NCBI RefSeq assembly: GCF_000744095.1 | Contig: NZ_JQLI01000008.1 | Location: 3,844,001-3,908,000 of the forward strand | DNA length: 64,000 bases | Source: Cupriavidus necator A5-1 | Lineage (GTDB): Bacteria; Pseudomonadota; Gammaproteobacteria; Burkholderiales; Burkholderiaceae | Direction of reading: 5' to 3' | Part shown: positions 41,827 through 50,474 of the stretch, piece by piece | Numbering within the stretch: position 1 is the first letter of the stretch | Layout of the letters: each line of letters begins with the position of its first letter | Notes under the pieces: generated by a model | What the model was told of the DNA's origin: nothing | Databases searched by the model: none | Seen by the model: the letters and a program-made list of their open reading frames with translations, nothing else | Made by a program: the position numbers and the translations under genes

Positions 41827-42656
41827 TGATGAGAAATCTTTGAATCTACGTGGACGAAGCGATCCCCTCTTTCCGGGTCATAGCTTTCCAGGTATGACAG
41901 GTACGAGCGGTAGAAATCGTTATAGGGGATTGGCTTATGCGCCCGCGACTGGCTCTCCTTGTGAAGGATGAAACCAGAATCGGCACCCGCCATCACGGTT
42001 GCGTAACCGGCCTTCTCCAGTCGGATGCACAGGTCCACGTCGCCGCCGCAAATGATGAATCTCTCGTCAAATCCACCCACGGCCGCGAACTTGTCCCGTT
42101 GCACGACGGTTACCGCGCCGGTCACCGCACTCAGGCCAACTTCGCTGCGAATGTCCGGGTGTAGTGACCCATCGGCGCAGCGCTTGACGACATCTGACAG
42201 GCGTTGGCCGACAAAAAGATGATCGGCAAGCCCGCCCGACACCAGATACACGCCGCCATGCTGGATCGTCTTGGCATCACCGTACAGCAGTACACAGCCC
42301 ACAGCGCCCACCGCCGGGTCATGGGCTCGCGTGACCATGGTTTCCAGCAGTCCCCTGGATCGCTCTACCAGTTCGGTATCGTTGTTCAGGAAGAGCAGAT
42401 CACTGCCGCTCGAATGATCGACTGCCCAGTTGTTCAGTTTCTGGTAGTTGAACGGCTCGTCGTACACAAGCACGCTGGCATTGTCGTACTTTGCCAATCC
42501 AGCCCTGACTGCGTCGAGTTCAGACTTGCAGGAATTATTGCTGACCAGCAGAACCTCCCGGCAGCCCGGGCCAAAACTGTACAGCGAGTCGACACACTGC
42601 AGTGTCATTTCCGCCTTGTCTTTGAACGGAATCAGAACAGATAGATCACACTGCAT
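41823..42656 (-). CDS. GT2 glycosyltransferase
   Basis: This is a 277-residue GT2 protein with SVLIPFKDKAEMTLQCV, VSNNSCKSELDAV and LLFLNNDTELV, the pattern of rhamnan and related GT2 enzymes in which NND replaces the usual DxD. The acceptor-site region IICGGDVDLCIRLEKAG is present. The ATG at 42656 is decided by AGGAG six bases upstream; an earlier ATG lies beyond the ribosome site. It sits directly downstream of rfbC with a 57-base gap and upstream of the WsaF-like gene, in one operon. Confidence 0.86.
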   Translation of the reverse strand: MQCDLSVLIPFKDKAEMTLQCVDSLYSFGPGCREVLLVSNNSCKSELDAVRAGLAKYDNASVLVYDEPFNYQKLNNWAVDHSSGSDLLFLNNDTELVERSRGLLETMVTRAHDPAVGAVGCVLLYGDAKTIQHGGVYLVSGGLADHLFVGQRLSDVVKRCADGSLHPDIRSEVGLSAVTGAVTVVQRDKFAAVGGFDERFIICGGDVDLCIRLEKAGYATVMAGADSGFILHKESQSRAHKPIPYNDFYRSYLSYLESYDPERGDRFVHVDSKISHQ

Positions 42657-42713
42657 ATGCACTCCTGAATGCCCTTTCACTAACCTGCCGCCCCCTCTTC
42701 TCAGTCACCTGCC

Positions 42714-43265
42714 TCAAGCGAACACTTCGGCGTGGCTCAGCGGGCTCGCGGCCTGGTCCTTCGCTGCAAGCAGCGGGGTAACGTCAAGCGGCCACTGGAT
42801 ACCAATGTCCGGATCATTCCAAAGCAGGCTCCGCTCGAATTCCGGCGCATAGTAGTCAGTCGTCTTATAGAGAAACTCCGCCGAGTCTGAAACCACCAGG
42901 AAACCGTGCGCGAATCCCTCCGGGATCCAGAGCTGGCGCTTGTTCTCTGCCGACAGGCTGACGCCGACCCATTTTCCAAAATTGGGGGAGCTCCGGCGGA
43001 TATCCACAGCCACATCAAATACCTCACCGGCTGTCACACGCACCAGCTTGCCCTGCGGATTCTGGATCTGATAGTGCAAGCCGCGTAGCACATTGCGCGC
43101 CGAGCGCGAGTGGTTGTCCTGGACGAAGCTGCGTTTGATTCCAGTTGCCTCTTCGAACGCTCGCTCGTTGTAGCTCTCGAAAAAGAAGCCTCGTGCGTCG
43201 CCAAAGACTTTTGGCTCGATGATCAAGACTTCCGGCAGTGCAGTAGGAATGACGGTAAGACTCAT
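42714..43265 (-). CDS. rfbC: dTDP-4-dehydrorhamnose 3,5-epimerase
   Basis: RfbC/RmlC, 183 residues, catalyses the third step of dTDP-L-rhamnose synthesis (C3 and C5 epimerisation). The cupin motifs are intact: FVQDNHSRSARNVLRGLHYQ with the catalytic His after LRGL, then PQGKLVRVT and WIPEGFAHGFLV. Length and order are normal. The start overlaps the rfbA stop by four bases. The four rfb genes run B, D, A, C in one leftward operon at the head of the Wzm/Wzt locus and supply dTDP-L-rhamnose to the transferases downstream. Confidence 0.96.
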   Translation of the reverse strand: MSLTVIPTALPEVLIIEPKVFGDARGFFFESYNERAFEEATGIKRSFVQDNHSRSARNVLRGLHYQIQNPQGKLVRVTAGEVFDVAVDIRRSSPNFGKWVGVSLSAENKRQLWIPEGFAHGFLVVSDSAEFLYKTTDYYAPEFERSLLWNDPDIGIQWPLDVTPLLAAKDQAASPLSHAEVFA

Positions 43266-44140
43266 TTGATCGCTTCCGAAATAATCTGCTGCAGATACTT
43301 GCCGTAACCATTCTTCGCCAGCGGCGCCGCCAGCGCGGCTACCTGCTCCGCATCAATCCACTTGCTGCGGTAGGCAATTTCCTCCGGGCACGCCACCATC
43401 AGCCCCTGCCGGTTCTGCAACGTGGCGATGAAGCTGGCGGCCTCCAGCAGCGAGTCGTGCGTGCCGGTATCCAGCCATGCATAACCGCGGCCCATGATCT
43501 CCACTTCCAGCTGCGTCATCTCCAGATAACGCTTGTTGACGTCGGTGATCTCCAGTTCGCCACGCGCCGAAGGCTTGATATCGGCAGCAATGTTACAGAC
43601 CTGGTTGTCGTAGAAGTACAGGCCGGTCACTGCATAGTGGGAACGCGGCTTGGCCGGCTTCTCTTCCAGCGACAGCGCGCGAAAATTCTCGTCAAACTCC
43701 ACTACGCCATAACGCTCCGGGTCATGCACGTGATATGCGAAGACGGTCGCACCTTCCTGTTGCTTGGCGGAACGCGTGAGCTGGCTGACCAGGTCGTGGC
43801 CATGGAAGATGTTGTCGCCCAGAATCAGCGTGGACGGATCATTGCCAATGAAGTCGCGGCCGATGATGAAAGCCTGCGCCAGCCCATCCGGCGAAGGCTG
43901 CACCGCATACTGCAGATTGATCCCCCACTTGCTGCCATCGCCAAGCATGTCGGCAAAGCGCGGCGTGTCTTCCGGTGTCGAGATAATCAGGATGTCACGA
44001 ATCCCTGCCAGCATCAGCGTGGACAGCGGATAGTAGATCATCGGCTTGTCATAGACCGGCAGCAGCTGCTTGGAGACCGATCGCGTGATCGGATAAAGCC
44101 GAGTGCCGGAGCCCCCGGCGAGAATGATGCCCTTGCGCAT
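43262..44140 (-). CDS. rfbA: Glucose-1-phosphate thymidylyltransferase
   Basis: RfbA/RmlA, 292 residues, makes dTDP-glucose from glucose-1-phosphate and dTTP, the first and feedback-controlled step of rhamnose synthesis. The GIILAGGSGTRLYPIT loop with KQLLPVYDKPMIYYPL is complete, as are the LGDNIF metal site and AWLDTGTHDSLLEA near the end. The ATG at 44140 is the natural start; the longer frame begins inside rfbD's 3' flank. The gap to rfbD is ten bases. Confidence 0.96.
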   Translation of the reverse strand: MRKGIILAGGSGTRLYPITRSVSKQLLPVYDKPMIYYPLSTLMLAGIRDILIISTPEDTPRFADMLGDGSKWGINLQYAVQPSPDGLAQAFIIGRDFIGNDPSTLILGDNIFHGHDLVSQLTRSAKQQEGATVFAYHVHDPERYGVVEFDENFRALSLEEKPAKPRSHYAVTGLYFYDNQVCNIAADIKPSARGELEITDVNKRYLEMTQLEVEIMGRGYAWLDTGTHDSLLEAASFIATLQNRQGLMVACPEEIAYRSKWIDAEQVAALAAPLAKNGYGKYLQQIISEAIK

Positions 44141-44150
44141 GATGTCTAGC

Positions 44151-45065
44151 TCAGGAATAGATCTGGTCCAGCAGGTGGTGCACACCTTGCTGCCAGTCTG
44201 GAAGATGGATGCCGAAGGTCTGGCGCAGCTTGGCGGTGCTCAGGCGAGAGTTGGCCGGGCGCGGTGCTGGCAGTGGATATGCCGTGGTCGGGATCGCTTC
44301 GATGCGCGTCGGATCTACCTTCAGCGCTATGCCTTTGGCGGCGGCATAGCGCAGCACTTCGGTGGCATAGGCGTGCCAGGTGGTCTCGCCGGCAGCGGCG
44401 AGATGGTAGATGCCGGAGGCGAAGGCCTGCCTGTCACCAAACCACCAGTGCCGCGCCACAATTTGCGCGGTCACATCAGCAATCAACGCGGCCGTGGTAG
44501 GCGCACCGAACTGATCTGCAATCACACGCAGACTGTCGCGCTCGCGACCCAGCCGCAGCATGGTTTTTGCGAAGTTGCCACCGTGAGCACCGGCTACCCA
44601 GCAGGTCCGGAGAATCAAGGCTGAGCCACCGGCCGCTGCGATGGCCTGCTCCCCGGCCAGCTTGCTCTTGCCATACACCGACTGGGGGTTGACCGGGTCA
44701 TCTTCAACGTATGCATCAGCCTTGCTGCCATCGAAGACGTAGTCGGTCGAATAGTGGACCAGCAGGCTGCCGAGCGCCTTCGCTTCTTCCGCAAGCACTC
44801 CTGCTGCCGTGCCATTGACGGCAAAAGCCAGTTCGGCTTCTGTCTCTGCCTTGTCGACTGCGGTGTAGGCCGCCGGGTTGACGATCACATCGGGGCGGCA
44901 TTCGCGCACGACGCGCCGGATTCCATCTGGGCGAGAGAGGTCCAGACTGGCGCGGTCAAGCGCCACGACCCGGCCAAGCGGCGCCAGGCTGCGGCGCAAC
45001 TCGAAGCCGACCTGGCCATTACTGCCGGTCACAAGGATGGTGGGGGCCGCCAACTTACGCTGCAT
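44151..45065 (-). CDS. rfbD: dTDP-4-dehydrorhamnose reductase
   Basis: RfbD/RmlD, 304 residues, reduces dTDP-4-keto-L-rhamnose to dTDP-L-rhamnose with NAD(P)H. The nucleotide loop GSNGQVG, the STDYVFDGS strand and the catalytic YGKSKLAGE are all present. The gene overlaps the rfbB stop by 11 bases. Several residues are shorter in the C-terminal insertion than in Salmonella RmlD, which is common in beta-proteobacteria. Confidence 0.95.
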   Translation of the reverse strand: MQRKLAAPTILVTGSNGQVGFELRRSLAPLGRVVALDRASLDLSRPDGIRRVVRECRPDVIVNPAAYTAVDKAETEAELAFAVNGTAAGVLAEEAKALGSLLVHYSTDYVFDGSKADAYVEDDPVNPQSVYGKSKLAGEQAIAAAGGSALILRTCWVAGAHGGNFAKTMLRLGRERDSLRVIADQFGAPTTAALIADVTAQIVARHWWFGDRQAFASGIYHLAAAGETTWHAYATEVLRYAAAKGIALKVDPTRIEAIPTTAYPLPAPRPANSRLSTAKLRQTFGIHLPDWQQGVHHLLDQIYS

Positions 45066-46119
45066 ATTGTTTGGCCACCCAGTGCCGATATTCGCCGGAC
45101 ATTACGTCTTGCACCCATGCCTGGTTGTCCAGATACCACTGCACCGTCTTGCGCAGGCCGGATTCAAACGTCTCGGCCGGCTTCCACCCAAGCTCGCGCT
45201 CCAGCTTGCGGGCATCGATTGCGTAACGGCGATCATGGCCAGGACGGTCCGTCACGAAGGTGATCTGGTCGCGGTACGAACCGGTTGCCTTGGGAGACAG
45301 TTCATCCAGCAAGTCACACAGGGTGTGCACCACGTCAAGGTTGGTCTTCTCGTTCCAGCCGCCGACGTTGTAGGTTTCACCCAGGCGGCCCCGTGCCAGC
45401 ACTTCGCGGATGGCGGAGCAGTGGTCCCGCACGTACAGCCAGTCGCGCACGTTTAGGCCATCGCCATAAATCGGCAGCGGCTTGCCCGCCAGCGCATTGG
45501 CGATGATCAGCGGGATCAGCTTTTCCGGGAAGTGGTACGGGCCGTAGTTGTTCGAACAGTTCGTCGTCAGGACCGGCAGGCCATAAGTATGGTGGTAGGC
45601 GCGCACCAGGTGGTCCGATGCTGCCTTCGAGGCGGAATAGGGGCTGTTGGGCGCGTACGGCGTGGTCTCGGAGAACTGGGGGTCGGTTTCGCTCAGCGAG
45701 CCGAACACCTCGTCAGTGGAGACGTGGAGGAAGCGGAATTCGGATTTGGCCGGTTCTTCCAGGCTGCCCCAGTAGGCGCGCGCCGCTTCCAGCAACGTGA
45801 AGGTGCCGACGATATTGGTCTCGATGAATTCCGCCGGCCCGTGAATGGACCGGTCGACGTGGCTCTCCGCCGCGAAGTGCACGACTGCACGCGGCTTGTA
45901 GGTGGCGAAAAGCTCGTCCAGGGCGGCGCGGTCGCAGATATCCGTTTGCGAGAACGCGTGGCGCGGATCGTTTTCCACCGACGCCAGGGTCTTCCGGTTG
46001 CCCGCATAGGTGAGCTTGTCGACGTTAATGACCCCGTCAGCCGACTTGTCGCCCAACCATGCCAGAACGAAATTGGCACCGATGAATCCGGCGCCGCCTG
46101 TGACCAAAATATGCGACAA
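45055..46119 (-). CDS. rfbB: dTDP-glucose 4,6-dehydratase
   Basis: RfbB/RmlB, 354 residues, removes water from dTDP-glucose to give the 4-keto-6-deoxy sugar. It has GGAGFIGAN near the start, HVSTDEVFG with the Asp-Glu pair, and the catalytic YSASKAASD. The start is a TTG at 46119, supported by AAGGAG with a seven-base spacer; no ATG fits, so this is a real unusual start. It is the first gene of the leftward rfb operon, and the 231-bp spacer to apaH should carry its promoter. Confidence 0.95.
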   Translation of the reverse strand: MSHILVTGGAGFIGANFVLAWLGDKSADGVINVDKLTYAGNRKTLASVENDPRHAFSQTDICDRAALDELFATYKPRAVVHFAAESHVDRSIHGPAEFIETNIVGTFTLLEAARAYWGSLEEPAKSEFRFLHVSTDEVFGSLSETDPQFSETTPYAPNSPYSASKAASDHLVRAYHHTYGLPVLTTNCSNNYGPYHFPEKLIPLIIANALAGKPLPIYGDGLNVRDWLYVRDHCSAIREVLARGRLGETYNVGGWNEKTNLDVVHTLCDLLDELSPKATGSYRDQITFVTDRPGHDRRYAIDARKLERELGWKPAETFESGLRKTVQWYLDNQAWVQDVMSGEYRHWVAKQYAA

Positions 46120-46350
46120 AACTTGCTCCTTGCCTCGATATGTTTCGATGACCCGACAAAAGCCGAGCGCCCACCTTGTCCCCTTCAGGACGGGCGGGGC
46201 GTTAAGTGCCTGCAGAAGTGGCGGTATTCTATCCGACGGAATGCCCTAACCTACGTCCACCCCCCCTCATTTTGTAGCCTCATGTAACCGTGCCTCGGTA
46301 TATCGGTCACAAAACTACAAATAGAAGCGAAATAATTCTCCCACCCGCTG
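46120..46350. other. Divergent intergenic region between rfbB and apaH (231 bp)
   Basis: It contains no gene. A TAGAAT hexamer on the minus strand (ATTCTA at about 46226) could be the -10 of the rfb operon, but no good -35 is visible. A JUMPstart/ops element was looked for and not found. Confidence 0.55.
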
Positions 46351-47199
46351 ATGCCCAACACCAAAGTGCCCCTTACAACACCTCACGCCGTCGGCGACCT
46401 CCAGGGCTGTGCCCCCTCCCTCGACACTCTCCTCGCGCAGCTGCACCCCGAAACACCGCTGCGCTTCGTCGGCGACCTGATCAACCGCGGCCCCGCCGCG
46501 CTGCGGACGCTGCGCACCGTCCGCGCCATGGGCAGCCGGGCCGAAACCGTACTGGGCAACCACGATATCCACCTGATTGCCGTCGCCGCCGGCGTGCGCA
46601 AGCCGGGCAAGTCGGACACGCTCGACGACATCCTCGCCGCCCCCGACTGTGAGGACTTGCTCACCTGGCTGCGCCACCGCCCGCTGGCCCTGCTGGAAAA
46701 CGACTTCCTGCTCATCCACGCCGGCGTCCTCCCCCAGTGGACTGCCGCCCAGGTTATCGACCTCGCCCGCGAAGTCGAAGAGCAACTGCAAGGCCCAAAC
46801 TGGCAAGGCTTCCTGGCCGACGTCTTCGGCAATGCCGCGGATCGCTGGCACGATGGCCTGCGCGGCATCGAGCGGCACCGAGTGGTGGTCAATGCCCTCA
46901 CCCGGCTGCGCTACTGCACGGTCGATGGTGTGATGGACTTCAAGACCAAGGAAGGCCCGGGCAAGGCGCGGGACGGATTCATGCCGTGGTTCGACGTGCC
47001 GGGACGACGCACGGCGGATGTGACCGTGGTGTGCGGGCACTGGTCGACACTGGGGCTGGTGATGCGGCCGGACCTGATGGCGCTGGATACGGGTTGCGTC
47101 TGGGGCGGCAAGCTGACCGCGGCTCGGCTGGCGCCGAATCCGGCGCAGCGGACGGTTATCCAAGTCGATTGCCCGCTATATTGTGATCCGCTCGCCTGA
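46351..47199 (+). CDS. apaH: Symmetrical bis(5'-nucleosyl)-tetraphosphatase
   Basis: ApaH, 282 residues, hydrolyses Ap4A to two ADP and can remove Np4 caps from RNA. It is a metallophosphoesterase with the motif AVGDLQG (residues 13-19), then VGDLINRGPAAL and GNHD, all metal ligands in order, and a late CGHW. The ATG at 46351 lacks a clear ribosome site but begins at the first conserved strand. Its position marks the right border of the antigen locus. Confidence 0.95.
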   Translation: MPNTKVPLTTPHAVGDLQGCAPSLDTLLAQLHPETPLRFVGDLINRGPAALRTLRTVRAMGSRAETVLGNHDIHLIAVAAGVRKPGKSDTLDDILAAPDCEDLLTWLRHRPLALLENDFLLIHAGVLPQWTAAQVIDLAREVEEQLQGPNWQGFLADVFGNAADRWHDGLRGIERHRVVVNALTRLRYCTVDGVMDFKTKEGPGKARDGFMPWFDVPGRRTADVTVVCGHWSTLGLVMRPDLMALDTGCVWGGKLTAARLAPNPAQRTVIQVDCPLYCDPLA

Positions 47200-47206
47200 T
47201 TCGCAA

Positions 47207-47222
47207 TCCCGCCTTGGCGGGG
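47207..47222. repeat. Short palindrome between the convergent apaH and acyltransferase genes
   Basis: CCCGCC (47208-47213) and GGCGGG (47216-47221) enclose TT, with a flanking T-G pair. It sits in the 35-base gap between two stop codons. It could be a weak terminator or a small repeat element; there is no T-run. Confidence 0.5.
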
Positions 47223-47234
47223 ACGACAGGATGG

Positions 47235-48065
47235 CTAGCTGATGGCAGCGGTGGCGGGCTCGGGCTCGATGGCCGATACAGGTTGGTTTAGCCTGCGGGC
47301 CGCGTCAAGGGCCTGCTCGGCCGCGCCCTGGCTGAGGTGGACCACCACTTCCCTGGCCGAACCCGCCAGTTCGCGGCGATCCCCCGAGACCGGCACCAGC
47401 GCCGGCCCGATCACCAGCCGGGCCTTGATCCCCGGCGCGCGCAGGACGGCCTCTAGCGATTGCAGCAGCGTGGTGTCACCGATATAGGCGGCTGCCAGCG
47501 TCGGTTTGCCCGTCGCGGCATCGAGATAATTCAGCCCCAGCGGCTGCACCGGCAACCCACCGGAAATCGGCGCCTGCATCAGGTTGGCGTGGAACGGCAG
47601 CACCGCGGTGCCATCGGTGGTGGTCCCTTCCGGGAACACCCCGACCAGGTCGCCCTGCAACATCACATCGGTGATGTTGTGCAGCACGCGGTGGGCATCG
47701 CGCTTGCGGCCGCGTTCGATAAAGATGGTGCCGGTCTTGTCGCACAGCCAGCCGATCACGGGCCAGCCGCGGATCTCGGACTTGGCCACGAAGCGCACCG
47801 GCTGCCAGCAGTGGATCACGTAGATATCCAGCCAGGAGATATGGTTGGAGACCACCATCGCGCCCTGGCGCGCCGCGCCGTGCACCGCGGTGCCGGTGGC
47901 GTCGACCACTTCCAGTTCCACGCCCAGGATGCGCAGCAGCCGGCGCGACCAGCGCCGGATATGCCATTCGCGCGAGCGCACGCCGAGCCACGGGAACAGC
48001 ACGGCGCAGGTCAGCAGCCCGCGCAGCAGGTGCAGCACCAGCGCGATCTTGCGCAGCCAGATCAT
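47235..48065 (-). CDS. Lysophospholipid acyltransferase (PlsC-like, 1-acyl-glycerol-3-phosphate O-acyltransferase family)
   Basis: This is a 276-residue inner-membrane acyltransferase. A hydrophobic N-terminal helix (about residues 8-28) is followed by the catalytic H-x4-D in SNHISWLD, the FVAKSEIRGWPV block and FPEGTTTDG, the acceptor-phosphate motif. It would acylate a lysophospholipid in membrane lipid synthesis. The ATG at 48065 fits the anchor; its first codons overlap the end of the pyrC' gene by four bases (ATGA), so it may be translated with the pyrimidine operon. Other members act on ornithine lipids, so the exact acceptor is open. Confidence 0.9.
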   Translation of the reverse strand: MIWLRKIALVLHLLRGLLTCAVLFPWLGVRSREWHIRRWSRRLLRILGVELEVVDATGTAVHGAARQGAMVVSNHISWLDIYVIHCWQPVRFVAKSEIRGWPVIGWLCDKTGTIFIERGRKRDAHRVLHNITDVMLQGDLVGVFPEGTTTDGTAVLPFHANLMQAPISGGLPVQPLGLNYLDAATGKPTLAAAYIGDTTLLQSLEAVLRAPGIKARLVIGPALVPVSGDRRELAGSAREVVVHLSQGAAEQALDAARRLNQPVSAIEPEPATAAIS

Positions 48066-49345
48066 GCGTTTGCGTGGTTTCCGTAGACGACCTGGCCGCC
48101 GACCAGCGTCATGCGCACCTTGCCTTCCATCTCGTAGCCGAGCCACGGCGAGTTCTTGCCCTGGCTCTTGATCGAGCGGCGGTCGACCTTCCACACCTGC
48201 TTCGGATCGAACAGGCAGATGTCGGCGGCGCTGCCGGTGGCAATCGTCCCGGCCTTCAGGCCGATCACGCGCGCGGGTTCTGAGGTGATGCGCGCCAGCG
48301 CCTGCGCCAGCGGCACCTTGTGCTCGCTGGCCCAGCGCAGCGTGAGCGGCAGCAGCAGTTCAAGGCCGATGGCGCCGGGCGTGGCTTCGGCGAACGGCAG
48401 CAGCTTTTCGTCGTCGTCTACCGGGGTGTGGTCGGAGCACAGCGCGTCGATGGTGCCGTCGGCCAGCGCGGCGACGATGGCGTCACGGTCGCGGGTGCTG
48501 CGCAGCGGCGGCGAGAAGCGCATTTGCGAATTGAAGTAGCCGATATCCATGTCGGTCAGCGAGACGTGGTGGATATTGACGTCGCAGCTCACCGGCAGGC
48601 CTTCGCGCTTGGCCTGGCGCACCAGTTCCAGCCCCGCGGCCGACGACAGGCGGCACAGGTGCACGCGCGCGCCGGTGCTGCGCATCAGTTCGAAGATGGT
48701 ATGCAGGCGCACGGTTTCTGCGATCACCGACACGCCGGACAGGCCCAGGCGCGACGCCACCGCACCGCTCGCCGCCACGCCGCCGCCGAGGAAGGGGTCT
48801 TCCGGGCGCAGCCACACGCTAAAGCCGAAGGTCTGCGCGTACTGCAACGCGCGCAGCAGCACCTGGGTGTTGCGCACCGGCTGCTCAGCCTGGCTGAAGC
48901 CGACGCAGCCGGCCTCGGTCAGCTGGTTCATCTCGGTCAGGATCTCGCCCTTGAGGCCCAGCGTCAGCGCACCCAGCGGGTAGACATGGGTCTGGTTCAG
49001 CGTGCGGGCGCGGAACTTGAGCATCTCGACCAGGCCGGGCTCGTCCAGCACCGGGTCGGTGTCGGGCGGGCATACCAGGCTGGTGACGCCGCCGGCGGCG
49101 GCCGCGGCGACTTCGGATTCGAGCGTGGCCTTGTATTCGTAGCCGGGCTCGCGCAGGCGCGCGCACAGGTCGACCAGGCCCGGGCACACGATCAGCCCCT
49201 TGGCGTCGATGATCTTGTTGGCGGTGAAGTCCGCCGGGGCGCTGCCCACGCCGACGATCTTGCCGGCGGCGATATAGAGGTCCTTCGTTGCGTCAGTGTT
49301 GCTGGCCGGATCGATCAGGCGGCCGCCCTGGATGTGAATCTTCAT
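48062..49345 (-). CDS. pyrC': Dihydroorotase-like protein PyrC' (probably catalytically inactive ATCase partner)
   Basis: This is a 427-residue amidohydrolase-fold protein matching type I dihydroorotase. The metal-binding His-x-His of active enzymes (after GLVDL) is replaced: the sequence reads DLCARLREPG, so Cys61 and Arg63 stand in for the two histidines. CSDHTPVDDDEK near the end and an HH pair at NIHHVSL are kept. In Pseudomonas and relatives a similar inactive PyrC' is needed for ATCase assembly, and gene order here (pyrR-pyrB-pyrC') is the same. An active dihydroorotase should be elsewhere in the genome. The start may instead be the ATG at 49405, which overlaps the pyrB stop (ATGA); 49345 begins the conserved fold. 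Confidence 0.9.
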   Translation of the reverse strand: MKIHIQGGRLIDPASNTDATKDLYIAAGKIVGVGSAPADFTANKIIDAKGLIVCPGLVDLCARLREPGYEYKATLESEVAAAAAGGVTSLVCPPDTDPVLDEPGLVEMLKFRARTLNQTHVYPLGALTLGLKGEILTEMNQLTEAGCVGFSQAEQPVRNTQVLLRALQYAQTFGFSVWLRPEDPFLGGGVAASGAVASRLGLSGVSVIAETVRLHTIFELMRSTGARVHLCRLSSAAGLELVRQAKREGLPVSCDVNIHHVSLTDMDIGYFNSQMRFSPPLRSTRDRDAIVAALADGTIDALCSDHTPVDDDEKLLPFAEATPGAIGLELLLPLTLRWASEHKVPLAQALARITSEPARVIGLKAGTIATGSAADICLFDPKQVWKVDRRSIKSQGKNSPWLGYEMEGKVRMTLVGGQVVYGNHANA

Positions 49346-49401
49346 AGCTTGGCTTGTCGTGTCGCTTGGCGTGTTCGGTATGTTCTGGCTCGACGGCATC
49401 G

Positions 49402-50376
49402 TCATTCGTCGCTGTTCCCGGCCACGATGCCCATCACGGCCATGCGCACTGCAATGCCGAAGGTCACCTGGTTCAGGATCACCGATTGCGGGCCGTCGGC
49501 TACGGCGGAGTCGATCTCCACGCCTCGGTTCATCGGGCCCGGGTGCATCACGATGGCGTCGCGATTGGCCAGCGCCAGGCGCTCCGGCGTGAGGCCGTAG
49601 GCTTTGAAGTATTCCTGCGCCGACGGCAGCAGCGCGCCGCTCATGCGCTCGTTCTGCAGCCGCAGCATGATGACGACGTCCACGCCCTTCAGGCCCTCTT
49701 CCATGTTGTGGAAGACGCGCAACCCCATCTGCTCCAGCCCGGTCGGCAGCAGCGTGCGCGGCCCGATCGCGCGCACTTCCGGCACGCCCAGCGTGGTCAG
49801 CGCGTGGATGTCGGAGCGTGCCACGCGCGAGTGCAGGATGTCGCCGACGATCGCCACCGTCAGGTTGGTAAAGTCTTTCTTGAAGTGCCGAATCGTGTAC
49901 ATATCCAGCAGGCCCTGCGTCGGGTGCGCGTGGCGGCCGTCGCCGGCGTTGATCACGTGCACGTGCGGCGCGACGTGCTCGGCGATCAGGTAAGGCGCAC
50001 CCGAGCTGGCATGGCGCACCACGAACATGTCGGCGGACATGGCCGACAGGTTGTTGATGGTGTCCAGCAGCGACTCGCCCTTGCTGGTCGACGAGGCGTT
50101 GATGTTCAGGTTGAGCACGTCCGCCGACAGCCGCTTGGCCGCGATCTCGAAGGTGGTGCGGGTGCGGGTGGAGTTCTCGAAGAACAGGTTGAACACGCTC
50201 TTGCCGCGCAGCAGCGGCACCTTCTTGACATCGCGGTCTGAGTCGGACAGCGATACGAACTGGCTGGCGGTGTCGAGGATGTGCGTGATCATGTCACGCG
50301 ACAACCCCTCGATCGACAGCAAGTGCTTCAGTTCGCCGTTCTTGGTGAGCTGCGGGTTGCGGAACGTCTTGGTCAT
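49402..50376 (-). CDS. pyrB: Aspartate carbamoyltransferase catalytic subunit
   Basis: PyrB, 324 residues, joins carbamoyl phosphate and aspartate in pyrimidine synthesis. The carbamoyl-phosphate site STRTR is at residues 69-73, and HPTQGLLD and a late VMHPGPMNRGVE are conserved. Together with the inactive PyrC' it probably forms the class A (dodecameric) ATCase known from Pseudomonas; there is no pyrI gene nearby. The gap to pyrR is 98 bases. Confidence 0.95.
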   Translation of the reverse strand: MTKTFRNPQLTKNGELKHLLSIEGLSRDMITHILDTASQFVSLSDSDRDVKKVPLLRGKSVFNLFFENSTRTRTTFEIAAKRLSADVLNLNINASSTSKGESLLDTINNLSAMSADMFVVRHASSGAPYLIAEHVAPHVHVINAGDGRHAHPTQGLLDMYTIRHFKKDFTNLTVAIVGDILHSRVARSDIHALTTLGVPEVRAIGPRTLLPTGLEQMGLRVFHNMEEGLKGVDVVIMLRLQNERMSGALLPSAQEYFKAYGLTPERLALANRDAIVMHPGPMNRGVEIDSAVADGPQSVILNQVTFGIAVRMAVMGIVAGNSDE

Positions 50377-50474
50377 GGCTGGTCGGGCGCGGGCAAAAAA
50401 CGGAGTGATCTGGTCTCAGGGCGTGGTGTCAGGCGCGCCGGGTGCGCGTCAGGCAATCTGGCATGCAAGCCGGC

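Noticed and set aside
46120..46350. JUMPstart/ops element for RfaH control of the rfb operon
   Set aside because: The GGCGGTAG core was not found; a GGCGGTATTC stretch is only a partial match.
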